Below, in pieces: positions 1-6,600 of a stretch of DNA of 6,975 bases. Every line of letters starts with the position of its first letter. Position 1 is the stretch's first letter. The stretch is from an uncultured Prevotellaceae bacterium. Lineage in GTDB: Bacteria > Bacteroidota > Bacteroidia > Bacteroidales > Bacteroidaceae. The notes below the pieces were generated by a model, which searched no databases, was not told where the DNA came from, and saw nothing but the letters and a program-made list of their open reading frames with translations. A program made the position numbers and the translations under genes. Where the stretch lies: contig CATXZX010000094.1 in the NCBI GenBank assembly GCA_958404085.1, positions 1-6,975 on the forward strand, read 5' to 3'.

Positions 1-2
1 TG

Positions 3-1076
3 GACAGCGTTACCGACAACACCGTCACCTTTGGTGTGGGCAACGCCAGCCATATTCTAATCACATATCACGCCAAGGCCGACGTCAACGTAAAGTATGT
101 GGATGTAAACGGACGCGACCTCTATGCTGCGGGCATATTCCCGGCGGATGTGAAAAACGTCATTTCCGGCTTGCGCGGCAATGATTTTGAGCTGCCCGTC
201 CCCATGCTCGCCAACTACACCTTTAAGGAACTGAAGGTGGAAACGGCGCAGGGCAAGACGGAATCCGTAACCGGCTTCGACGCCGCCACCCGCAAAGGCA
301 AGTTCAATATAGGCAAGGATACTACCATATCGGTAATCTACATGCCAAACACCCATGTACTCGCCATTACCGACCCTGCCGGCAAGGCACTGCCCGGCGG
401 TACTATCAAGGTTTACAATAAAAATTCCGTTGTCGTGCCCACGCCTACCCCCTTCCTTAACCTGAGCTTGGCTACACCCGGTGTGACCGTTACCGGCAGC
501 GAGCTGTATTCCGGCACCGCCGACGCTAACGGCAGGTTCGCGCTCCCCGTACTGCCGGAGGGCAATTACGTAGTTCTTCAGCAGACGGCGGCAAACGGTT
601 ATTATGTTACCTCCGAAAACTGGAACTTCGCCATAGACAAGGCCAACGCTATCACCGGCACTACTACAGTTAAGAACTACCAGGTCATAAAGACCGTCCA
701 GTGCGTAGCTGCATCTACGAACAGCGTCATAAAGAACGCCACAATAGGCGTATACGACTCCGCTAACAAGCTGATAACCTCCGGCACTACCGACGATAAC
801 GGCAAGGTGCAGTTCTGGCTCCAGGCTCCCGGACAGTACACCATAAAGCAGACCAAGGTGGACGCCCCGTACACCCTATCCAGCGAGGTAATAAACGTCA
901 AGGTCGCCAACACCGACAAGGACACCGGCAACAACCTCTACACCATACGGAACACCGTGCCCGTACAAACCGGCGCGGCCGAACTCGACTCTCGTTTAGT
1001 CATAGCATTCGTGGTCTCCACGGCCCTGATTGCCGGCGGCGTATTCATAGTCAAGCGCTTCGAGCTTGACCGCTGA
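3..1076 (+). CDS. Sortase-anchored surface protein with MucBP-like and Cna-B-like domains (5' end outside window)
   Basis: The frame is open to the left edge, so this is the last 357 codons of a longer gene; the true start is outside and the GTG at 36 is probably internal. From nt 81 to 344 the translation resembles a MucBP repeat (VNVKYVDVNGRDL, then a beta-rich stretch). Two Cna-B/SpaA-like prealbumin-fold domains follow (about nt 345-680 and 681-956), each with an ANG or DNG turn (ADANGRF, TDDNGKV) and a late Y-rich strand. The first has a PTPTP-containing insertion. Where active SpaA domains have a catalytic Glu, both carry Gln (nt 579-581 and 849-851), and the first also lacks the usual Lys, so isopeptide bonds are doubtful. 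The C-terminus has PVQTG, a hydrophobic helix and KRFELDR, a cell-wall sorting signal. The product should be covalently wall-linked by a sortase not seen here. Likely an adhesin or stalk protein; the ligand is unknown. Confidence 0.93.
   Translation, partial: DSVTDNTVTFGVGNASHILITYHAKADVNVKYVDVNGRDLYAAGIFPADVKNVISGLRGNDFELPVPMLANYTFKELKVETAQGKTESVTGFDAATRKGKFNIGKDTTISVIYMPNTHVLAITDPAGKALPGGTIKVYNKNSVVVPTPTPFLNLSLATPGVTVTGSELYSGTADANGRFALPVLPEGNYVVLQQTAANGYYVTSENWNFAIDKANAITGTTTVKNYQVIKTVQCVAASTNSVIKNATIGVYDSANKLITSGTTDDNGKVQFWLQAPGQYTIKQTKVDAPYTLSSEVINVKVANTDKDTGNNLYTIRNTVPVQTGAAELDSRLVIAFVVSTALIAGGVFIVKRFELDR
957..1073 (+). other. C-terminal cell-wall sorting signal, PVQTG variant
   Basis: The last 39 residues begin VPVQTGAAELDSR, followed by a hydrophobic run of about 19 residues (LVIAF to VFIV) and the tail KRFELDR. 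This is the three-part order of an LPXTG-type signal. Aligned on the TG, the motif is P-V-Q-T-G, so the usual Leu-Pro is replaced by Pro-Val. Sortase would be expected to cut between Thr (nt 969-971) and Gly (972-974). A variant motif may point to a non-class-A sortase; this is inference, since no sortase is in the window. Confidence 0.75.
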
Positions 1077-1086
1077 CCCCCTTTAG

Positions 1087-1149
1087 TACGCTCTGAGGCG
1101 CAGATGCCCGTCTGTGCCTTCTGCGTAGCACCCCCAGTACCCTCCTGGG
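1087..1149 (+). other. Two-hairpin structured intergenic segment
   Basis: Two inverted repeats lie in the 3' untranslated region of the upstream gene. The first has an outer stem TACGC (1087-1091) with GCGTA (1123-1127) and an inner stem AGGCGCAGA (1096-1104) with TCTGTGCCT (1111-1119), nine pairs including one G-T, closing a six-base loop. The second pairs CCCAG (1133-1137) with CTGGG (1145-1149). With the terminator-like hairpin at 1156-1183 they make a run of three stems in under 100 bases. It could be a structured 3' UTR, a small RNA, or a dispersed palindromic repeat. Either strand is possible; nothing here identifies a known RNA family. Confidence 0.5.
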
Positions 1150-1155
1150 CGTGTA

Positions 1156-1191
1156 TCCTGACCGTCGTTTACGGCGGTCAGGAATTGTTTT
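1156..1191 (+). terminator. Probable intrinsic terminator of the upstream surface-protein gene
   Basis: TCCTGACCGTCG (1156-1167) pairs with CGGCGGTCAGGA (1172-1183) around a TTTA loop: twelve pairs including one T-G. It is followed by AATTGTTTT, a moderately T-rich tail on the + strand. The reverse strand lacks a T tail, so termination of the gene ending at 1076 is the better reading. The tail is weaker than in the terminator at 3541-3568. Confidence 0.68.
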
Positions 1192-1357
1192 GTGCCTATC
1201 GAGAATTTCCTCGCCATATTTGATTGATATAACAAATTCACACGAACCGGACACCGCCCTACGGAGGTGCAGCCCCACAATACATTTCAAATCGCTATTC
1301 GTTTAGAGTCGGAAGAGTATACTGTTCATGCGTAAAAAAAGAGAGAGGTGTTGAATA

Positions 1358-1504
1358 ATGTATTCGTCGCGGCGATACAGGCCCTTTACAACAACGCGAA
1401 GAAGCTGGCGTTCCCTGCGCCTCATGCGGGCGCATTTGCTGAATTGGCAGCGAAGGCGGCGCTGGCGCCGCCGCAGATACCGCTACGAAAGTGAGCGGGA
1501 TTGA
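1358..1504 (+). CDS. Possible small arginine-rich protein, 48 residues
   Basis: An ATG at 1358 is preceded by GAGAGGTG (1343-1350), a Shine-Dalgarno-like site at normal spacing, and opens a 48-codon frame ending TGA at 1502-1504. Eighteen of 48 residues are Arg, with clusters such as QRRRRWRRRRYRY, plus four Trp; there is one Asp and no Lys. I do not recognise a family. If translated, it would be a strongly cationic, aromatic-rich peptide, compatible with nucleic-acid, wall-polymer or membrane binding; none of these can be chosen. A caution: the same DNA read one frame over (from 1348 or 1351, GTG/TTG, to a TGA at 1492-1494) gives an alanine-rich peptide (AIQALYNNAKKLAF and on) with codons more like the neighbouring genes, including ATA for Ile, but with no well-placed ribosome site. 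Which frame is used, if either, is open. A TATACT hexamer at 1318-1323 could be a -10 element, but I see no good -35. Confidence 0.45.
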   Translation: MYSSRRYRPFTTTRRSWRSLRLMRAHLLNWQRRRRWRRRRYRYESERD

Positions 1505-1510
1505 CCGGGC

Positions 1511-1584
1511 AATAAAAAAAGAATAAGATTTTTATAAAAAGTAAACAAATATAGTTGACATATAAGGAATGGGTAGATTATAAT
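1511..1584 (+). promoter_or_regulatory. Strong housekeeping (sigma-A type) promoter with A/T-rich upstream tract
   Basis: TTGACA (1555-1560) and TATAAT (1579-1584) are both perfect consensus hexamers with an 18-base spacer. Upstream, 1511-1554 is almost all A and T, with A-runs and T-runs that resemble an UP element. Transcription should start near 1590-1592. The promoter drives the lipoprotein gene starting at 1688 and leaves a leader of about 97 bases. The consensus match suggests strong constitutive expression unless the leader intervenes. Confidence 0.9.
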
Positions 1585-1595
1585 AAAAGTGAGAA

Positions 1596-1649
1596 AAACG
1601 ACGGGCAGCAACGCTGCGCCGTTGTTTATACAAGGCCGAAATTACGGCC
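1596..1649 (+). promoter_or_regulatory. Leader hairpins upstream of the lipoprotein gene
   Basis: Two stem-loops fall between the predicted transcription start and the ribosome site. The first pairs AAACGACGG plus GCAGC (1596-1609) with GCTGC, a bulged G, and CCGTTGTTT (1613-1627) around an AAC loop. The second pairs GGCCG (1634-1638) with CGGCC (1645-1649). They could stabilise the mRNA 5' end or form an attenuator; no known riboswitch or T-box signature is visible, and neither stem covers the ribosome site. Confidence 0.45.
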
Positions 1650-1670
1650 GATGCACTTGATAATCCATGA

Positions 1671-1677
1671 GGGAGGT
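1671..1677 (+). promoter_or_regulatory. Ribosome binding site that fixes the lipoprotein start at 1688
   Basis: GGGAGGT lies ten bases before the ATG at 1688. An in-frame ATG at 1667 sits upstream of this site and has no Shine-Dalgarno of its own. Starting at 1688 also makes the protein begin MKRIV, a normal lipoprotein n-region, so 1688 is the better start. Confidence 0.85.
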
Positions 1678-1687
1678 AGTTTGTTCT

Positions 1688-3508
1688 ATGAAGCGTATCG
1701 TATCCCTTCTGCTGGTAAGCCTGCTGGTACTTATGCTCGCCGCTACGGCGTGCAATAAAGAGACTGTCAACGTTACCGCAAAGGAGGAAGCCTCTGCAGA
1801 AGACGTAGAGGAAAAGATGGGGGATGCCGATGAAGGCGAGGTTCCCGCAGTGAACGGCGAGACAAGCCCCGTGCCCGGAGAGACGGCCGAGGGCGAGGCG
1901 GCTGAGGACAAGGTTGAGGCCCAGGCCGATAAGGAGGCGCAGGCGGAAACCGCAAAGCCTGCAGATAAGAAGGAGAATAACACCGGAGCGGAGCAGAAAA
2001 AGGACGGGCCCGCAGCGACTAAAAAGCCCGACGCCGCTCCTGCAAAGGATAACGGTAAGAAGGACGCGCAGCAGGCGCAGGGCGGCGGTAGGTTCGTCGA
2101 CGGCACATCTGCCGGAAGTATAAAGATACAGCCCAGCGCTACCGCAACCCCTGCCCCCAAGGACACGGGCAGGACGACGGTAAAGGAAAACGTCGCTGCC
2201 ATAGAACAACCTGCGGAATACGCCAAGCTGGGCACCGCTACCGGATATATCCGCTCGACCGGCAATTTGGCTATCCGCACCGGCCCCAGCGCCAAGTATA
2301 CACAGATCGGCACCGCCACCAGGGATGTGGTGTTCAGGGCGTATACAGTGAAGGATGGTTGGACTCAGGTGAACCTCGGCGACGGCATAACGGGCTGGAT
2401 ATCCAACAAGAACGTGGTTTCCTGCGACGCCAACGGCTATACCGAAAAGGAAAAGAAGGAGCTGGAGGCACAGCAGGCCAACGCCAGAGAGCTGGAAGCG
2501 CTGTCAAAACTCGGAAGCCCATCGGGGTATGTAAAGACTATTGGTAACGCCAATGTGCGTACCGGCCCCGGCGCCAAGTACGATAAGATAGGTAGCCTGC
2601 CCAAGAACGTGTTGTTTACGGCATACTCCGTAAAGGACGGCTGGACTCAGGTAGACGTAGGCGGCTTTGGCGCGTGGATTGCAAACAGCAACCTGGCGTC
2701 CTGCGACGCCAACGGCCTGACCGAAGCCGATAAGAAGCCCGTGCAGACCGCACAGCCCACGGCGACGCCCAAGCCTCAGGAGACCAATGATTATTCCAAG
2801 CTGGGCGCACAGAGCGGATATGTGCGTACCCGCGAGGCGGTGAACGTGCGCTCAGGCCCCGGCACAAACTACAGCGTTATCGCCAAGGCTGCGAAAAACG
2901 AATTCCTGACTACCTATAGCAAGGTCAACGGCTGGACGCAGGTGGTTTACAAAGGCCAGATAGGGTGGATTGCCGACAGCAAGCTGATTGGTTGTGACTC
3001 CAGTGGACTTCCATATACCGAAGGGGAGTTCATTGAGCTGGAAGAAGAGGGTACGGGTTCCAACACGGGGACCGAGTGGTTCAACCCCAATACAGGCAAA
3101 TGGGAGCCGGCCCCCGGAGGCAGCACCGAGCCGCAAAAGCCCAAACCCACAGACACCGTTACTCTGGATTCCGGCAAGGGCTCAAGGATTCTCAGCAAGA
3201 TAAACGAGGCTCGCGCCGAACATGGCCTGGGAGCCTTGTCCGAGGCGGGGTATCTTTCGGAGAGTGCCCGGAGCAGGGCAAAACACTGTGCGGAGCAGAG
3301 GTATATAGCCCATGACCAGGATTATGCGGGTACGGGAGAAATACTCGCTCAGGGCAAGGGTCTTGGCGCGAGCGGCGCGGTAAGAGGTTGGCTGAATTCC
3401 TCGGCACACAGACCCCTTGTTCTAAAAGATGGTTACGTCAAATTCGGCGTGGGGGTCTACGAGGACTCCAACGGAGAGGTGTATGCCTGCGTATTGTTTG
3501 ACTACTGA
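1688..3508 (+). CDS. Membrane-anchored lipoprotein with three SH3b domains and a C-terminal CAP/SCP domain
   Basis: The 606-residue product starts with a lipoprotein signal: MKR, a Leu/Val-rich core and the lipobox A-T-A-C, giving acylated Cys22; Ala at -3 is less usual than Leu. Residues about 23-173 are a low-complexity Glu/Lys/Ala linker, probably a flexible spacer through the wall. Three bacterial SH3 domains follow (about 179-250, 273-343, 370-440), each with a GY(I/V)(R/K) strand, an R(T/S)GP turn, a GWTQV strand and a W-I ending; such domains typically bind peptidoglycan. Residues about 499-606 form a CAP/SCP-like domain (PF00188 type): INEARAEHGLGAL, His542, a GEILA version of the GEN(I/L)A motif with Glu551, SSAHR with His574, and FGVGVYED. 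Some expected CAP acidic residues are not obvious, so enzymatic activity is uncertain. It has its own strong promoter at 1555-1584 and terminator at 3541-3568, so it is probably monocistronic, although weak read-through into the next gene is possible. It resembles secreted YkwD-like CAP proteins; the role in wall biology is inferred. Confidence 0.95.
   Translation: MKRIVSLLLVSLLVLMLAATACNKETVNVTAKEEASAEDVEEKMGDADEGEVPAVNGETSPVPGETAEGEAAEDKVEAQADKEAQAETAKPADKKENNTGAEQKKDGPAATKKPDAAPAKDNGKKDAQQAQGGGRFVDGTSAGSIKIQPSATATPAPKDTGRTTVKENVAAIEQPAEYAKLGTATGYIRSTGNLAIRTGPSAKYTQIGTATRDVVFRAYTVKDGWTQVNLGDGITGWISNKNVVSCDANGYTEKEKKELEAQQANARELEALSKLGSPSGYVKTIGNANVRTGPGAKYDKIGSLPKNVLFTAYSVKDGWTQVDVGGFGAWIANSNLASCDANGLTEADKKPVQTAQPTATPKPQETNDYSKLGAQSGYVRTREAVNVRSGPGTNYSVIAKAAKNEFLTTYSKVNGWTQVVYKGQIGWIADSKLIGCDSSGLPYTEGEFIELEEEGTGSNTGTEWFNPNTGKWEPAPGGSTEPQKPKPTDTVTLDSGKGSRILSKINEARAEHGLGALSEAGYLSESARSRAKHCAEQRYIAHDQDYAGTGEILAQGKGLGASGAVRGWLNSSAHRPLVLKDGYVKFGVGVYEDSNGEVYACVLFDY
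2222..3007 (+). repeat. Three tandem SH3b-coding repeats
   Basis: Units at 2222-2438, 2504-2716 and 2795-3007 each encode about 72 residues, starting (A/S)KLG and closing with a Cys-Asp segment: SCDANG, SCDANG, GCDSSG. Linkers of about 22-26 residues separate them: the first is charged and likely helical (KEKKELEAQQ), the second is Pro/Thr-rich (TATPKPQE). Nucleotide identity is partial, so the duplication is not very recent; units 1 and 2 keep the closest shared stretches around GGACTCAGGT and TGCGACGCCAACGGC. Confidence 0.88.
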
Positions 3509-3540
3509 TTAGCAAGTAAAAGTTGATATTTATTGTTAAA

Positions 3541-3568
3541 AGGAGGACTCTTCGGGGCCCTCTTTTTT
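3541..3568 (+). terminator. Intrinsic terminator with UUCG tetraloop
   Basis: GAGGACTC (3543-3550) pairs with GGGCCCTC (3555-3562) across a TTCG loop closed by C-G, with one A-C mismatch and one T-G pair, followed by six T residues (3563-3568). It lies 35-60 bases after the lipoprotein stop and should end that transcript. Confidence 0.92.
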
Positions 3569-3585
3569 AGTGGCGAAATTTATCG

Positions 3586-3592
3586 AAAGGAG
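3586..3592 (+). promoter_or_regulatory. Ribosome binding site of the giant surface-protein gene
   Basis: AAAGGAG precedes the ATG at 3604 with an 11-base gap, slightly long but usable. No other in-frame start lies nearer, and the ATG begins a good signal peptide. I see no convincing promoter between the terminator at 3568 and this site. Confidence 0.8.
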
Positions 3593-3603
3593 ATTCCATC
3601 GTT

Positions 3604-6600
3604 ATGAATTGGCTTTGCACTAATGGACGAGTCAGACGGGTCGTATCCGTGGCGCTGTTGCTGGTTATGGTTGCCACGGTGTTCCCCACTGCGGCCCTTG
3701 CCGCCGTATCGACAAAGAACGCCTATTATATGTGCCAGGCGGCTTCCAGTGCCAAAATATACAAAAAAGCGAGCACGTCCTCGTCCGTCGTAGCTTCGGC
3801 GTCTGCGGGAACTGAACTGGCCATATTAGGACAATCCAATGACGAAAATTATTATGATGTAACAACATCCTCTGGGAAAAGAGGATACATTCCTAAGTCG
3901 CAGGTGACAAATCTTGCCCCTGCAGCTATGGCCGGCGGCAGTGCCACATGGGGTTATTCCGGCGGCTCAGGCGGAGGGAATACTGGTGGCGGTGGTTCCG
4001 GTGGCGGCTCGGCGGGAGGACTGCAGCGCAGCAGGAACCCGTATGAAAGCTATATCCTGATGAACGGTCAGGTGCATGACACCTTCGATTATACGATAAA
4101 CGGAGAGGTGGCCTACTGTATACAGCCTGACGTCTCCGCGCCGTCCAACGGAAGCAGCATGTCGCAGTGCAGCAGCCCGCTGACCGCTACACAGCAGAAC
4201 GGCGTTATGTGCATAATTAGCTGGGGCTATAACTTCGGCTGGAACGTATTCAACCCCTATGACCTGGACGCCAGCGCTGCACGTTGCTGCACCACTTGGG
4301 CGATACGCAAATACCTGTCCATGACGGGAGGAGCGGGGTCAAGGTATCAGAACCTGAGCGGGCCCAGCAGCATGATAAACTACATAGACTTCCTCGTCAG
4401 CAGAGCGAGGAGCGGGGATATGTTCATCCCTGCGTCAAGCATATCGCCCGATGTCGTAGAGCTCGTAGACAGGGGCTCCTATTACGAGGGGTACGCGACG
4501 GCATTGATAAGGGCGGCTAACCATTGGGACATAAAGCTGTCTCCGGGCGTTCCCGCCTCCCTTCGCGTCACCGATATGAACGGCAGGACAAGCGGGAATT
4601 TAAGCACCGCCGATTACCGCAGCAATGCGACATATCAGATGACCTTGCGCATACAGGTGTCTAAGGAGGACGCCAGGGCGTACGGCTGGGATGCTTCCGG
4701 CGCCACTGTGGGCTATTTTTATGTGAGCCCATATCTATACAGCTATTCAATGGGCCGGGCCTTCTATGCCTGCAAGAGCAACGGCAGCGGGCAAGTGCTG
4801 ATTTGCACATCCGGCGGCAACGCAGGCAAGGAGAGGTCGAGGGGCGCATGGCGGGTGCCGCGTTCTGTAGACGCAACGGTGCAGATTATCAAGGCGGACG
4901 ACAGCACGGGTGCGAGGCTTGCGGGCGCCGTGTTCGGGTTGTATTCCGATGCGGCCTGCACCAATCTGCTTATGACCGCTACCACCGATTCGAACGGCGT
5001 AGCCACATTTTCGAAATTGACCAACGGCGGCACGTACTACGTAAAGGAAATCTCGGCGCCTCCGGGGTATTTGCTGAGTACGTCAATAATGACCTTTGCT
5101 ACGGGCAGCAATACCTCCACCGGCGTATATCAGGGAACGGTGGTCAACACCCGGCAGTACGGCGTGGTAGCTGTGCAAAAACACGACGCCAGCGGAAAAA
5201 CCGACGTCAATTTTGCGGGCACGACATTCAACGTGCTGGATTCACTGAACAGGGTGGCAGGGACCATAGTAATAGGCAGCAACAACAAGGGAATATGCAA
5301 TACAAGGCTGCCGGTCGGCAGGTATACCATAGTTGAGGTCTCTACTGTAGACGGATATCAGCTGAATACAGAACCTGTTCCCTTTGAGATAGTAGCGGAC
5401 AATACGGGAAAACCCATTATAGTGGGCTTGAACGTATACAACGTGGAGGACGGCGGCTATATACGGGTAACCAAGGTGGACAAGGATTTGGTCGAGGGCA
5501 CTGCAGCTCCCGGAGATATATTTGTGACCGAAGAGAACCCCGACGTGTCGCAGGCTTTAGGGGAAGGGCGGCTGGTAAATATCCAGTTCGGGCTGTACGA
5601 TGAGAACAAGAAGCTCATACAGGAATTCACGACCGGCAATTCGTCCATAGCCAAGATACAGGTAAACTACGGCACTTACTATATCCGCGAACTGGGAGCA
5701 CCCAAGGGATATGTACTCAACGACGAGTATGTGCCCGTAACGGTTTCCGCCGAAACGGTAGACGAGAACAGGATAGTCAATATAGTCTACAAGAACAGCG
5801 CTCAGAAGGCGCAGCTGCAGCTTCAAAAGGGCCGCGATACGCAAAACGGCAAGGACCCCATGAAGAACCCCATGGCTAATGTGGTGTTCGAGGTGCGGCA
5901 TAAGGCTACCGGCACGCTGGTAGAGGTGCTGGTGACGGGGGACAATGGTATCGCCACCTCCAGGCCGCTGCCGCTGGGTGAATATACTGTAACTGAGCGT
6001 GCGGAATCCCATCCCGCCACGCTTAGGACACTGGACCCCTTCGACGTAGTCCTCGACACGCCTGAGGAGATAGTGAGCAGAAAACTCGTCAATGTGCCTT
6101 ATAGCTCCGAGGTGATAGTAAAGACCTTGGATTATGCCGGTAATCCCATAGCGGCTGCAGGTATGCGGTACAAACTGGTGGACGTTGCCGGCGGGCCGCT
6201 GGCTATACAGCACAACGCCCCTGAAAACGAGGGATACGAGCTGGAGGGCGTTTCTGACGCCAACGGAGAAGTGCATTTCACCGGCGGCATACCTAAGGGT
6301 ACTTACACCGTACACCAAATCACCGCCGCCGATGGGTATGTGATTGCCAAACAGCCTGTAGAGCTGGTGGTAGACGAAAAGCATGAAAATGCGGAGCACA
6401 AGGTCATAGTCACATTCTATAACGGCGAGACGGGCAGCAACATATCCATAGAGGTCAAGAAGCATGCCGTGACGTCCTTTAACAGCTTTACATCTGATGG
6501 CCACGGTGCAGTGATGCGCCCCGTCTATGAGGACATGGGAGCAGAAAACGTTTCGGTGTCTCTTGTACATTCGGGCGTAGACAGCGGCGCCCGCATGAAG

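Noticed and set aside
1051..1290. Two overlapping minus-strand ORFs of 79 and 65 codons in the intergenic region
   Set aside because: The composition is not implausible, but both start with TTG, lack ribosome sites, overlap each other and are built across the three hairpins. I treat the region as structured non-coding, while noting that a dispersed repeat with a spurious frame is possible.
1328..1360. A short leader peptide MRKKRERC followed by TGA, in frame with the arginine-rich ORF, suggesting stop-codon recoding
   Set aside because: TGA is the natural stop for the genes ending at 1076 and 3508, and the ATG at 1358 has its own ribosome site, so read-through is not needed.
1555..1758. A + strand frame of 67 codons beginning at TTG
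   Set aside because: Its start codon is the first three bases of the -35 hexamer, upstream of the transcription start, and it runs into the lipoprotein gene in another frame.
1532..2319. Two long minus-strand frames opposite the lipoprotein linker
   Set aside because: They are the complement of low-complexity Glu/Lys/Ala codons, giving Ser/Phe/Leu-rich translations; one runs across the promoter and leader of the real gene.
3604..3702. Twin-arginine (Tat) export signal in the giant surface protein
   Set aside because: Arg11-Arg12 are followed by VVSVALL and lack the S/T-R-R-x-F-L-K consensus; an ordinary Sec signal peptide fits better.
3955..4020. A possible microsatellite or phase-variable tract in the GGC/GGT-rich linker
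   Set aside because: The glycine and serine codons are mixed with no perfect unit repeated enough times to slip readily; it reads as a normal flexible linker.
5557..6570. A long open frame on the minus strand (337 codons) opposite the giant surface-protein gene
   Set aside because: It mirrors a continuous + strand gene with clear domain motifs; its translation is rich in Tyr/Leu/Arg/His with no recognisable domain, as expected for an antisense shadow.
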